A stretch of DNA of 64,000 bases from Lelliottia amnigena (GTDB lineage Bacteria; Pseudomonadota; Gammaproteobacteria; Enterobacterales; Enterobacteriaceae): NCBI GenBank assembly GCA_900635465.1, contig LR134135.1, forward strand, positions 434,001 to 498,000. Reading direction: 5' to 3'. Shown in pieces: positions 1 to 9,497 of this stretch. The first letter of the stretch is position 1, and every line of letters starts with the position of its first letter. The translations under genes were made by a program, and so were the position numbers. A model generated the notes under the pieces. It was not told the DNA's origin. It saw nothing but the letters and a program-made list of their open reading frames with translations, and searched no databases.

Positions 1-135
1 GCACGTCTGAACGAAGCGGTTGCGGTGTTTAAAATCAACCGTAGTCGGGCTGTGAAAGCCGCGCCGGTCAAAACCTTCGCAGCGAAGGTCAAGCCGACGG
101 CAACGGTTTCTGACGGTAACTGGGAAACGTTCTAA
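1..135 (+). CDS. Methyl-accepting chemotaxis protein, C-terminal end (5' truncated by window)
   Basis: The window opens inside a reading frame that runs to a TAA at 133-135. Its last residues are DGNWETF. The NWETF pentapeptide at the extreme C-terminus is the tether that CheR and CheB bind on high-abundance chemoreceptors such as Tsr and Tar. It is preceded by a basic, alanine- and lysine-rich linker of about 35 residues, as in those proteins. Only 44 residues are visible, so ligand and subfamily cannot be judged. A REP-like hairpin follows directly. No chemoreceptor lies beside ytfF in E. coli, so this gene is accessory relative to that genome. Confidence 0.85.
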   Translation, partial: ARLNEAVAVFKINRSRAVKAAPVKTFAAKVKPTATVSDGNWETF

Positions 136-141
136 TAAGTT

Positions 142-167
142 GCCCGGCGGCACACCGCCTGCCGGGC
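142..167. terminator. REP-like hairpin between the chemoreceptor and ytfF ends
   Basis: GCCCGGC at 142-148 pairs with GCCGGGC at 161-167, with additional GG/CC pairing inside. It lies between two convergent genes and could end transcription from both sides. There is only a weak T-rich tail, so it may equally be a REP-type extragenic palindrome. Confidence 0.5.
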
Positions 168-172
168 ATTAT

Positions 173-1138
173 TCAACTCAGCGAAACCGGAACGACCGTG
201 GTTTTTTCCGGTTTTGCTTTTACCGCGATCACCACGCCAATCACCAATAGCGCAATCCCGCAGGTGGTTAACAGCGGCGGCACGCTCTCACGCATCAGGA
301 ACGTATAAAGCAAACCGGCGAGCGTTTCGAACACAATCAGCGGCCCCAAAATCACCGTCGGCAATTTCTGGCTGGCAATATTCCAGCACAGCGCACCCAC
401 CCACGAGCACAGCACGGCGATGGCGATCATCAACCCCACAAACACCCACGGCCTCGGCCCAAACGGCAGGGCAAACTCCGGCTGCTGAAGCCCTAACCAT
501 CCGCATGCGGCGAGGTAGCCCACCAGTGAGACGGGCAGCGTCACCAGCGCTTGCGCAGTCGCCCACATCATCGGGTGTTTATCTGGGTTTTCCCTCAGCC
601 ATTGGGCATTACGCAGGGCATACCACGCCCAACACACCACAGAAATCATTGCCAGCACAATGCCTGAGCCATAGCGCCATCCGCTCATATCGGCCAGTCC
701 ATGACGCAGTTCCGCAATATTCACGCACGCCAGTCCGGCCGCAATGCAGACCAGCGCGGGCAGCATTTTTGACCACGCCAGCTTGCCGTCACGATGGCTA
801 TACAGAAGGTTGGCGAACACCGGGATTACCACGGGTAACGTGCCGATAATCATGGTCGATACTGGCGCGCCGGTGCGCTGAATGGCGCTTGCCAGGCAAA
901 CGTAATAAATCAGATTCCCCATCATGGTCAGCGCCAGCGCGGTCATCCAGTCTTGACGGCGTAGCTGACGTAAACGCGCACGGCCCAGCCAGGCCAGCGG
1001 CAGAGCGATCAAGCCCAACGCAAGATAACGTCCCATCGACTGCAAAACCGCCGGGTATTCCGGCACAATCAGCGGGCCGACAAAAATCAGTCCCCACATC
1101 AAACCTGCAAGCAGGGCATACAGCACGCCGCTAATCAT
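173..1138 (-). CDS. ytfF: EamA/DMT-family inner-membrane permease YtfF
   Basis: A 321-residue hydrophobic protein with about ten membrane segments arranged as two EamA repeats (roughly residues 1-135 and 155-305), the drug/metabolite transporter layout. It aligns almost throughout with E. coli YtfF as I recall it (for example the stretches GLMWGLIFVGPLIVPEYPA and GPLIVFETLAGLLYTFL). The substrate is unknown. The start at 1138 is chosen because GGAGGG lies six bases upstream; an in-frame codon at 1153 has no such site. It lies 75 bp downstream of the AraC-type regulator on the same strand and may be co-transcribed with it. Confidence 0.9.
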   Translation of the reverse strand: MISGVLYALLAGLMWGLIFVGPLIVPEYPAVLQSMGRYLALGLIALPLAWLGRARLRQLRRQDWMTALALTMMGNLIYYVCLASAIQRTGAPVSTMIIGTLPVVIPVFANLLYSHRDGKLAWSKMLPALVCIAAGLACVNIAELRHGLADMSGWRYGSGIVLAMISVVCWAWYALRNAQWLRENPDKHPMMWATAQALVTLPVSLVGYLAACGWLGLQQPEFALPFGPRPWVFVGLMIAIAVLCSWVGALCWNIASQKLPTVILGPLIVFETLAGLLYTFLMRESVPPLLTTCGIALLVIGVVIAVKAKPEKTTVVPVSLS

Positions 1139-1213
1139 TTTTCCCTCCACCACCTGTAAACCTGCGTGAAGTGTAGGAAGACCAGCGCCTGGCGTATTGT
1201 ATGAGATTGCGCA

Positions 1214-2038
1214 TTAGCGCTGAGCGACCTGCTTTTGATAGCGCACGGGCGTAATACCGTAGCGATGCGTAAACGCGCGGGTGAGATGCGATTGATCGGT
1301 GAGTCCGGTCGCAGCCGCCACGTGTGCCGCGGGCATGCCGTGGGTGAGAAACGCTTTGGCGCGCCACAGACGAATCGCCATCAGCATTTGATGCGGCGTA
1401 ACGTGAAAGTGCGCCTTAAACTGACGCTGGAAATGATAAGGGCTCAGCGACACCACGCGTGCCAGCTCGTCGAGCGTAACCGGATGCATATAATTGTCGT
1501 GCAGATAGTCACGCGCCTGCTCAAAGCGGTGCGCGCCTTCCTGCACCATTGGCGCATGGTGAGCCAGCGGCGTAAAGGTGTCGATCAGATCCAGCAGCAA
1601 CCCTTTTTGCGCCAGCGGATCGTCCGTATGCCACAGGCCATAAATCAGCTGGCAGATTTGCTGTGAGCGTTGCGGATCGTGGCGCGTCACGTCGCTGAAC
1701 CACCAGTGGCGAATACCGGTCACCTCCTCCAGTAAATCAGGCTCGAGATAAACCATACGATAGCGCCAGCCCTCGTCCGTAGCGGATTCACCGGTATGCA
1801 GCTCATCTGGATTCATGGTGACGACGGAATGGACAGGGGCGATGTATTGCGTGCCGCGATAGCGAAAGCGCTCAGCACCGGCTTCAATCGCGCCGATTCC
1901 GAAGGCTTCGTGCGTGTGAGGCTCAAAGGCGTAGCGAGAGATATGGGCGTGATACAGCTCGATGCCTGGCACCTGCGCCAGATGGCGAAAACGCGCGCTG
2001 TCTCTCTCATCGATGAACTGTTCGGGTACGCCTTGCAC
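1214..2038 (-). CDS. AraC-family transcriptional regulator with N-terminal cupin
   Basis: 274 residues. The N-terminal half is an AraC-type cupin, with PHTHE at residues 40-44 as the expected ligand-pocket motif. The C-terminal hundred residues hold two helix-turn-helix motifs and the family signature around GITPVRYQKQ. The start is GTG at 2038, supported by GGAGGAG at 2046-2052. Regulators of this build often control an adjacent exporter, which fits the downstream ytfF; this is inference. A strong inverted repeat sits immediately upstream of the ribosome-binding site (2051-2086). Confidence 0.85.
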   Translation of the reverse strand: MQGVPEQFIDERDSARFRHLAQVPGIELYHAHISRYAFEPHTHEAFGIGAIEAGAERFRYRGTQYIAPVHSVVTMNPDELHTGESATDEGWRYRMVYLEPDLLEEVTGIRHWWFSDVTRHDPQRSQQICQLIYGLWHTDDPLAQKGLLLDLIDTFTPLAHHAPMVQEGAHRFEQARDYLHDNYMHPVTLDELARVVSLSPYHFQRQFKAHFHVTPHQMLMAIRLWRAKAFLTHGMPAAHVAAATGLTDQSHLTRAFTHRYGITPVRYQKQVAQR

Positions 2039-2050
2039 GGTGAGTCTCCT

Positions 2051-2086
2051 CCAGGGTCATCCTTTGATTATCAGAGATGACCCTGG
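2051..2086. promoter_or_regulatory. 11-bp perfect inverted repeat upstream of the AraC-type gene
   Basis: CCAGGGTCATC at 2051-2061 is the exact reverse complement of GATGACCCTGG at 2076-2086, with a 14-base spacer. One arm abuts the Shine-Dalgarno sequence of the AraC-type gene. There is no T tract on either strand, so a simple terminator is unlikely. An autoregulatory operator or a translation-masking hairpin are both possible. Confidence 0.5.
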
Positions 2087-2119
2087 GGGATGCCACAAAA
2101 ATTAACCCGTGCTTAACCG

Positions 2120-2968
2120 TTACAGAATACTTTTGACGCTTTCCGCCAGCGGCGTAGTGGCGCGGCCAATCAATTTGCTCAGCGTATGGCTATCGTCAAA
2201 CAGACCGCCTTTTGACGCGCCCGTGTCAGAATCGGCCAACATATCCGCCAGGCCTGCGGGTAATCCCACGCCCTTCAGCGCGGCGGCGAAATCCGCTTCG
2301 CTCATATTCTGATACGTCACGGGTTTGCCGCTCTGTTTGCTCAGCTCTGCCGCCAGCTCGCTTAAGGTCCATGCGCTGTCGCCAGCCAGTTCGTACACGT
2401 TGCCCGCGTGACCGTCTTGCGCGATGACTGTTGCCGCCGCAGCGGCGTAATCCGCACGGGTAGCCGCGGCAATTTTACCGTCGCCAGCCGCGCCGATAAA
2501 CACGCCGTGTTCAATAGCGGGTGGTGCGCTTGCCAGATAGTTCTCGGTATACCAGCCGTTGCGCAGCAGGGCGTAAGGGATACCAGAATCTGCCAGCGCT
2601 TTCTCGGTCGCGACGTGTTCATCGGCAAGGCCCAGCGGCGACTTATCCGCATGCAGCAGGCTGGTGTAGGCAATAAATTTCACGCCCGCCGCTTTGGCTG
2701 CGTTGATAACATTCTTGTGCTGCGGTTCACGCTGGCCGACTTCGCTGGACGAGATCAGCAGCAGTTTTTCCACGCCAGTCAGCGCAGCGGTGAAGGCGGC
2801 CTGGTCGGTGTAATCCGCCTGACGGACGGTAATGCCTTGTTTGCTCAGCGCATCGGCTTTTGCCGGGTTACGCACGATAGCCACAATCTGACTGGCCGAA
2901 ACGGTTTTAAGCAGGTGTTCGATAACGTGTTGGCCAAGCTGGCCGGTAGCGCCGGTAATCGCGATCAT
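2120..2968 (-). CDS. qorB: NAD(P)H:quinone oxidoreductase QorB
   Basis: 282 residues of the NmrA-like atypical short-chain dehydrogenase fold. The N-terminus has the dinucleotide-binding motif TGATGQLG (residues 5-12) after a beta strand. It matches E. coli QorB (YtfG), a cytosolic NADPH-dependent quinone reductase. The start at 2968 follows AAGGAG; the longer frame to 3016 would run into the shared promoter region. It is divergent from the HxlR regulator qorR, the usual arrangement. Confidence 0.93.
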   Translation of the reverse strand: MIAITGATGQLGQHVIEHLLKTVSASQIVAIVRNPAKADALSKQGITVRQADYTDQAAFTAALTGVEKLLLISSSEVGQREPQHKNVINAAKAAGVKFIAYTSLLHADKSPLGLADEHVATEKALADSGIPYALLRNGWYTENYLASAPPAIEHGVFIGAAGDGKIAAATRADYAAAAATVIAQDGHAGNVYELAGDSAWTLSELAAELSKQSGKPVTYQNMSEADFAAALKGVGLPAGLADMLADSDTGASKGGLFDDSHTLSKLIGRATTPLAESVKSIL

Positions 2969-3020
2969 GAGGAACTCCTTCGTGTTTGTCTGGTGTTGTG
3001 GCACACTATCACTCAAACTA

Positions 3021-3033
3021 ACTTATAGTAAGT
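3021..3033. promoter_or_regulatory. Candidate QorR operator in the qorB-qorR intergenic region
   Basis: ACTTA-TAG-TAAGT is a 5-3-5 palindrome, followed at 3032-3039 by the palindrome GTACGTAC. Both lie midway in the 83-bp gap between divergent qorB and qorR, where an HxlR-family repressor would be expected to bind. Assignment is from position and symmetry only. Confidence 0.45.
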
Positions 3034-3051
3034 ACGTACAAAAAGGTAAGT

Positions 3052-3438
3052 ATGAACTCAACCCTCCCGACGCTCAGCGAGCAAATGCGCGACGGCAATC
3101 TTTTTGCCGAGCAGTGCCCATCCCGGGACGTGCTCAAGCATGTCACCAGCCGCTGGGGCGTGCTGATTCTGGTGGCGCTGCGGCAGGGAACGCATCGGTT
3201 TAGCGATCTGCGCCGTAAAATGGGCGGCGTCAGTGAGAAAATGTTGGCGCAGTCGTTACAGGCGCTGGAGCAGGATGGGTTTGTGAATCGCGTCTCTTAT
3301 CCTGTGGTGCCTCCGCACGTTGAGTATAGCCTGACGCCTCTTGGCACGGAGGTGAGCGAGAAAGTAGCCGCGCTGGCGGACTGGATTGAGGTGAACACTC
3401 CGCGAGTGCTCACTAACCGGGACGAACGCGCAGCGTAA
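3052..3438 (+). CDS. qorR: HxlR-family redox-responsive regulator QorR
   Basis: 128 residues forming one HxlR winged helix-turn-helix domain (about residues 20-110; RWGVLILVALRQGTHRFSDL is the recognition region). Cys22 lies just before the domain, where several HxlR proteins carry a redox-sensing cysteine. It matches E. coli QorR/YtfH. It is divergent from qorB, which it presumably represses. Confidence 0.9.
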   Translation: MNSTLPTLSEQMRDGNLFAEQCPSRDVLKHVTSRWGVLILVALRQGTHRFSDLRRKMGGVSEKMLAQSLQALEQDGFVNRVSYPVVPPHVEYSLTPLGTEVSEKVAALADWIEVNTPRVLTNRDERAA

Positions 3439-3488
3439 AGTCGTTGAGGAAACATCTGCACGCCTTGCAGGGATGGCGGCGAATAAAA

Positions 3489-3665
3489 ATGGATTTTCAG
3501 GCGCTGTGCCTGCGTCAATTTATGGCTTTTCTGGGCATTGAACGGGTGGAGTTTATCCGTGCTGAAGGTGCATCAAAAAGTGAAGACGTGAAGCAACGAG
3601 AAATATATCTGGCTATGGCGTCTTTTCCCCATGGTATTAACAATATTTTAAATCATGGGGAATGA
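3489..3665 (+). pseudogene. Remnant of an FMN-dependent NADH-azoreductase (C-terminal part)
   Basis: The frame reads LRQFMAFLGIERVEFIRAEG followed by a short charged tail. This resembles the C-terminal strand-helix of AzoR-type flavodoxin-fold azoreductases (LxxFLGFIGIxDVxFVxAEG). The N-terminal FMN-binding part is absent and there is no room for it after qorR. An upstream in-frame ATG exists at 3444. I read it as a decayed fragment. A new short gene is the alternative. Confidence 0.5.
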
Positions 3666-3785
3666 GCTATGCTGCATGCCGTAACGTTAACGTGCTTGAG
3701 TCATGAAGAAGATATTACCCTACACGGGATGCACATTAGAAATGTGCTCATTAGGGGAATATATTCTTTTTTAAAGTAATAATGG

Positions 3786-4529
3786 TTACCGATTCACTAT
3801 GTTCAGACTTGCTTGCAGTGAAATACTGTCAGCCGGATTGCCTTTGCCTTCTACCGTATTGGTAAAATAATTATAATCAAGCTCAATCCATTTCTGCAGT
3901 TTAGTTTCATAGTTGTCGGGATATTGTGCCTGCTCGATATCCGGTAACGTTTTGAAGTGTTCCAACACGGCGCTAAAGAAATTTGTCAGCTTTCCGCTGC
4001 TGTTATATTCAGCCATCGCTTTGGCGACAACTTCTTTTCGCCAGGCGTATTCCTGGTCGGTAGACGCTTCCCATGCGGCTCTTCTTTCGTTGGTGGTGTA
4101 GATCCCGCTGTCGTCATAAGTCACTAAGGCCAGTTTCTCGCGTGTAAAGCCAGCGAAAGGGTTTCTGCCGTCGCCATTAACAAATTTTGTGGCTTGCGCG
4201 GCTCTGGCTAAACGTTCAGGATCTGAAGAATCAGGTATTTCGGCGTTATACATCGCTCGGTTCGCGTTATATTCAGGTCCGGTAATTTTTTTAAGCAAAG
4301 TTTCTGCTTTTGCCCCTAACTCTTTTCTGCTGAGGCCCGCATTCTCCGCGTCGGCCCGACTTGCACTGTCACTGAATTGTTGAGCAAGCGAGGAAAGAAC
4401 AACGTCTTTTTTGGTCGTCATGTCGACCTTATCGGCTGTATTACCGGCTCTCTCTGGCTGCATCATGGTGCGCCTGTTATCCGTTGAATCATTATTGAGA
4501 CTCGATTTACTTCCGACAGGGTTGAGCAT
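3786..4529 (-). CDS. Uncharacterised protein under a sigma-28-like promoter
   Basis: A 247-residue, polar, probably alpha-helical protein without signal peptide or membrane segment. I do not recognise a named family with confidence. The N-terminal 70 residues are Ser/Asn/Asp-rich and look disordered. A more ordered region follows, containing NPFAGF…LALVTYDDSG and NERRAAWEAS. The start at 4529 is chosen because AAAGGAAAG precedes it. The in-frame ATG at 4577 has no such site and would lie only a few bases past the predicted transcription start. The promoter (4592-4618) suggests expression with the flagellar regulon. Confidence 0.7.
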   Translation of the reverse strand: MLNPVGSKSSLNNDSTDNRRTMMQPERAGNTADKVDMTTKKDVVLSSLAQQFSDSASRADAENAGLSRKELGAKAETLLKKITGPEYNANRAMYNAEIPDSSDPERLARAAQATKFVNGDGRNPFAGFTREKLALVTYDDSGIYTTNERRAAWEASTDQEYAWRKEVVAKAMAEYNSSGKLTNFFSAVLEHFKTLPDIEQAQYPDNYETKLQKWIELDYNYFTNTVEGKGNPADSISLQASLNIVNR

Positions 4530-4591
4530 AGGTGTCTTTCCTTTTGCTGCGGCTACACCTGCAGCGCTATTATCCATCGCTAATAAAGAGT

Positions 4592-4618
4592 ATATCGGTC
4601 AACCGTCAATAATCTTTA
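4592..4618 (-). promoter_or_regulatory. Sigma-28 (FliA)-like promoter for the uncharacterised gene
   Basis: On the minus strand, TAAA (4618-4615), exactly 15 bases, then ACCGATAT (4599-4592). The flagellar sigma-28 consensus is TAAA-N15-GCCGATAA, so the -35 and spacing are perfect and six of eight -10 bases match. It would give a 5' leader of about 55 bases to the ATG at 4529. Confidence 0.55.
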
Positions 4619-4880
4619 ATTCCGTTTCTCCTGAATGTGTCGTCGTTTTCGCTGAAAAATGGCATTTAAAATCATGAAGTGACTCAATGATAAAAACGCA
4701 TCCTTAGAAGGTGCGCGCTTAAAAACGGGCAGGATAAGGTTATTTTTCATCGTATGCGTAAAGCGCTATCCTGAAAAGTTAGGGGCAAAACCGGAAACTC
4801 ATGAAATTTGGTAGCTATACATTTACGCTAGGTTGTTATGCTAATACGGGTTGGTCTTGTAGTTAACAGCAGGAGTATTC

Positions 4881-5285
4881 ATGAATTCGCATCCGCTACG
4901 CCAGGTGATTGAATCGTGTGACAGAGCGATATCCGATAAAGATTATGATTCGTTAATGGAAAATTATAGCGAAGACGCTGCGCTGGTGGTTAAGCCAGGT
5001 ATGGTCGTCAAAGGTAAAGAGAATATCCGCAAAGCCTTTCTTGCCATCTCTGATTATTTTCAGGACCAGCTCGTTGTGGAGCAGGGAAATATGGAGGTCA
5101 TCGAAGGAGGGGATAGCGCGCTGGTTATCATGGAAACGGTACTGCGCTTCCCGGATGGTAAGAACGAAACGGTGGAAATAACCCGTCGCGCCACCTATGT
5201 CTTCCGGCACGAAAACGACGGTCGTTGGCTCTGTACCATCGACAATTCGTACGGTACCGCTCTGTTGGATGGGGAAACGGCGTAG
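4881..5285 (+). CDS. SnoaL/DUF4440-like (NTF2-fold) protein
   Basis: 134 residues with the cone-like NTF2 pattern: an N-terminal helix (LRQVIESCDRAISDKDYDSLMENYSEDA), a strand-rich middle and a C-terminal WLCTIDNSYG. Proteins of the SgcJ/EcaC/DUF4440 group look like this and mostly lack a proven function. GCAGGAG precedes the start. It stands alone between convergent and divergent neighbours in a patch absent from E. coli. The reaction is not predictable. Confidence 0.7.
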   Translation: MNSHPLRQVIESCDRAISDKDYDSLMENYSEDAALVVKPGMVVKGKENIRKAFLAISDYFQDQLVVEQGNMEVIEGGDSALVIMETVLRFPDGKNETVEITRRATYVFRHENDGRWLCTIDNSYGTALLDGETA

Positions 5286-5362
5286 CCTTTCTCTCTGAAT
5301 GGCTGCGCCTTGCGCTAAACCGCCCTGAATGATCAAAGGCGACCAATGCAGACCCGGCGCAG

Positions 5363-5989
5363 TTAATCGCGTAACCCGTCGATATCGCCGGACATGATTG
5401 CCGTGAGGTTTTGGGTGATCTTTTCTACCGGCCAGTCCCACCAGGCGAGTTTTTCAAGCGTCGCGATAGTGTCATCTGAAAAGCGCTTCTTAATGAGTCT
5501 GGCAGGATTACCGCCCACAATCGCATAGGCCGGTACGTCGGAGGTCACAACCGAGCGTGAGGAAACGATCGCGCCGTTGCCTACCTTCACGCCGGGCATA
5601 ATCAGTGCCTGATAACCGATCCACACATCGTTCCCAATTACCGTATCGCCCTTGTAAGGTAAATCTTCGGGCTGCGGCGTGGCTTTCTCCCAGCCGTTGC
5701 CAAAAATATAAAACGGAAAAGTCGAGATCCCAGAAAGCTTATGGTTTGCGCCGTTCATTATAAATTGAACGCCTTTTGCTATCGCGCAAAACTTGCCGAT
5801 GATCAGCTTGTCGCCAATGAAAGGGAAATGATAAAGGACGTTACGCTCGAAGTTTTCCGAGTCTTCCGGATCGTCGTAGTAGGTATAATCACCCACGATG
5901 ATATTAGGATTGGTCACCGTGTTTTTGATAAAACAAACCTGAGGGAATCCCTCCATCGGATGTGCCGTTGATGGGTTTGGTCCGTTCAT
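5363..5989 (-). CDS. Vat/CatB-type xenobiotic O-acetyltransferase
   Basis: 208 residues of left-handed beta-helix acyltransferase. The protein follows Vat enzymes from the first residues: GPNP near the start, then YHFPFIGDKLIIGKFCAI, FIMNGANHK, FGNGWEK, GNDVWIG and IVGGNPARLIKKRF. His83 in NGANH matches the catalytic His of VatD/CatB enzymes, which acetylate streptogramin A or chloramphenicol with acetyl-CoA. Many chromosomal homologues have no demonstrated resistance role, so substrate is open. It is the last gene before cpdB and is separated from it by a strong hairpin. Confidence 0.82.
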   Translation of the reverse strand: MNGPNPSTAHPMEGFPQVCFIKNTVTNPNIIVGDYTYYDDPEDSENFERNVLYHFPFIGDKLIIGKFCAIAKGVQFIMNGANHKLSGISTFPFYIFGNGWEKATPQPEDLPYKGDTVIGNDVWIGYQALIMPGVKVGNGAIVSSRSVVTSDVPAYAIVGGNPARLIKKRFSDDTIATLEKLAWWDWPVEKITQNLTAIMSGDIDGLRD

Positions 5990-6046
5990 ACGCCTCCCGT
6001 TGCAATGTTTTACTGCCCGCAGGCCTTTGACTGGCGTCTAACGCAA

Positions 6047-6072
6047 AGGCGCACGGAGTGCTCCGCGCGCCT
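6047..6072. terminator. Hairpin downstream of cpdB
   Basis: A 12-bp stem with one mismatch (6047-6058 with 6061-6072) and a two-base loop lies eight bases beyond the cpdB stop. No clear T tract follows on the minus strand. It probably separates cpdB from the acetyltransferase gene. Confidence 0.55.
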
Positions 6073-6079
6073 GCTGTGT

Positions 6080-8025
6080 TTATTTCTGATTCAATTCCAC
6101 CTGATAAATCGCAAAGCCGATCTCATCGGTGCTGACTTTAGTCATCGGATATTGCGCTTTCTCTTTGATAAACGCCGCCGCTTTATCGGACGGTGAGGTC
6201 TCGAAACGGATATCCAGTTTGGTGTCGCTGTGAATCGGCGCCAAACGCCAGTTGTTGTCCGCTGCCGGATGGACCGCGCCTGCTTTCTTCGACTGCTCGC
6301 TAATCCAGGCCGCCAGCACCGAGCGGTTTTCATCCGGTGAGGCAAACGCAATATGGCTATCGCCGGTTCCGGCAAACTTGCCGCCGTAGGCGCGATAGTT
6401 ATTGGTAGCAACCAGGAATGTAGCATTCGGATCAACAGGCTTGCCGTTGAAGGTCAGGTTTTTGATGCGTTCCGCTTGCGGGTTAATGGCCTGACACTCA
6501 CCGTCGTATTTCGCCGGCTGCGACACGTCAATCTGATACTCCACGCCATCAATCACGTCGAAGTTATAGGTGCGGAAACCGTCCCAGTTGATCAGCGACT
6601 GCGGCTTGCTGCTTTTGGTATCAATCTGGTTAAACTGTCCGGCGGAACACTCCAGCCACTCTTTCACCTCTTTGCCCGTCGCTTTCACCACGACCAGCGT
6701 GTTGGGATAAAGATACAGATCCGCCGCGTTGCGGAAGGTGAGTTGACCTTTTTCCACTTCGACGTAGCTGGCCGGATCGTTCTTACGTCCGCCGACTTTG
6801 AACGGTGCGGCAGCCGAAAGAACCGGCAGTTTTGCCAGATCCGGATCGCCCTGAATGAAGTGCTCAACGTAGGCTTTCTGCGCCATGTTGACGATCTGCA
6901 CGGTCGGATCGTCCTGCACCAGCGCCAGGTAGCTGTACATGTTGTCGGACGATTTTCCGATCGGCTTACTGACAAACTCACGCGTAGCGTCATGGTCGTG
7001 CTTGAGCACGTTCACCAGATTTTTATCTTCTGCGGCCAGCGATTTTTTAGCTGCCGCATCGTAAATCGGGCGAGCCTCGGCTTTCGACTGCGTCACCTGC
7101 CATTTTCCGGCGTCGTTGTTCAGCACCAGATCGACTACGCCCAGATGATCGCCCCACATGCCAGGCATCACTGACGGCACACCGTTCAGCGTTCCTTTTT
7201 CGATATCCGCGCCTTTGATGCTGGCAAAATCTTTGCCCGGGAAGACGGCATGGGCGTGACCAAACAGAATCGCGTCGACGCCCGGCACTTCACTGAGGTA
7301 ATAGACGGAGTTCTCAGCCATCGCCTGATACGGATCGGCAGACAGTCCGGAGTGGGCGACGACGACCACGATATCTGCGCCTTTCTCGCGCATCTCTGGC
7401 ACATACTTACGCGCGGTTTCGGTGATGTCGTTCACGGTCACTTTGCCGGTGAGATTAGCCTTATCCCACGTCATGATCTGCGGCGGCACAAAGCCGATAT
7501 AACCGATTTTCAGCGTCTGTTTTTTACCGTCCTGATCGACCACTTCAGTCTCTTTGATCAGGTACGGCGTAAAGAGCGGCTTTTGGGTCTTAACGTCAAT
7601 GATATTGGCGTTAACGTACGGGAATTTCGCGCCAGCGAGCGCATTGTGTAGATAATCCAGCCCGTAGTTAAACTCGTGATTACCGAGGTTGCCCACCGCG
7701 TAATCCAGGGTATTCAGCGCTTTATAGACAGGGTGAACATCACCCTTTTTTAGCCCTTTTGCTGCCACATAGTCGCCGAGAGGACTACCCTGAATTAAGT
7801 CGCCGTTATCGACCAGCACGCTATTTTTTACTTCACCCCGCGCGGCGTTAATCAAACTTGCGGTGCGTACCAGTCCGAATTTCTCCGTCGGGTATCTTTG
7901 TAATAGTCAAAGTCCATCATGTTGCTGTGCAGGTCTGTTGTTTCCAGAATGCGAAGGTCGACCGTCGCGGCCTGTACGCTTGCTGCTATCAGCGTCGCCA
8001 GGAGCGTTGCGCTAAACTTAATCAT
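6080..8025 (-). pseudogene. cpdB: cpdB: periplasmic 2',3'-cyclic-nucleotide 2'-phosphodiesterase/3'-nucleotidase, one frameshift
   Basis: The enzyme hydrolyses 2',3'-cyclic nucleotides and 3'-nucleotides in the periplasm for nucleotide scavenging. The sequence has a signal peptide (residues 1-19), the metallophosphatase motif TTDLHSN, then NGDLIQG, GNHEF and GHAH, and the C-terminal 5'-nucleotidase domain. The first about 40 codons and the remaining about 600 are in different frames. The reading is restored if one base is added near 7890, where KDTRRRNSD should continue as KDT-A-T-E-K-F-G by comparison with E. coli CpdB. The start at 8025 precedes [19 protein letters not shown]. It is either a real inactivating deletion or a base-calling error; the rest of the frame is intact. 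Confidence 0.88.
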
Positions 8026-8205
8026 CAGAGGAGTCCTTTTTTTCGATCCAAGCCACAAAAGAATATGTATGTACATTTTGTTGCTTACAGAAGTGTGAAT
8101 CCTGCCAGAAAAAAGCGCAATGAAACCAGAATTGCTTCACAGAGTGTGATTACGATATAAATAAAACAAATAGTTATGCCCACTGCGTTAACGAAGAGGT
8201 GGAGT

Positions 8206-8939
<734 letters not shown>

Positions 8940-8946
<7 letters not shown>

Positions 8947-9497
8947 CCGAGCAATTTGTGCAGCAGGGCGATCACCTGCTGCACCTCTTCCTGCGTCAGC
9001 GCCCCATCTTTCGCCCACTGCACGCGGCCGTCTTTATCCAGCACTACCACCGCAGAACTCTCTTCTTCCAGCTGCCAGGCTTTGCGCGTCACGCCATTGC
9101 TGTCGACAATAATCTGTGACCAAGGGTAGAGTTTTTTATTGCTCTCAAGACTGCTACGCACAAACATGCCGGAACCCGGAATCGCATCATCGGTGTTAAC
9201 AATCGTGGTGGTCTGGTAGCGGTCATGAGGGAGATTTGCGCTCTTAATCGCTTCAATCATGCTGGCATTTTTCTCTTTTGCCGAGGAGCGCCCGGCAAGA
9301 TGTTGCACCACTCGCACTTTCCCTGGAAGCTGCGCGCTATTCCAGGCTTTGTAGCTAAACTTATTATTGTCGAGAATCAATTCTCCCCGATCGGTAATAC
9401 CGACCGCTGGCACACGTTGTCCATTTTCAATGTTGTGCGCGGAAGCCATCAGCGGCAGTAACAGGCAGGCTGCGGCCAGGACGTTACGAAGGGTCAT
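8940..9497 (-). CDS. ytfJ: YtfJ, periplasmic thioredoxin-like-fold protein
   Basis: 185 residues with a Sec signal peptide ending ASA (about residue 20). The body has the YtfJ-family features [30 protein letters not shown] and [13 protein letters not shown], and no CxxC. The fold is thioredoxin-like but redox activity is not expected without the cysteines. Function is unknown. The gene is convergent with cysQ and their ends overlap by seven bases. Confidence 0.9.

Noticed and set aside
3669..3779. 36-codon frame beginning MLHAVTLTC
   Set aside because: No convincing Shine-Dalgarno sequence and no recognisable product. Kept only as a remark under the azoreductase remnant.
6353..7174. Long plus-strand open frames opposite cpdB, and similar long antisense frames opposite mpl, fbp and the PRD activator
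   Set aside because: They mirror codon bias of the real genes, carry no family motif and lack ribosome-binding sites.
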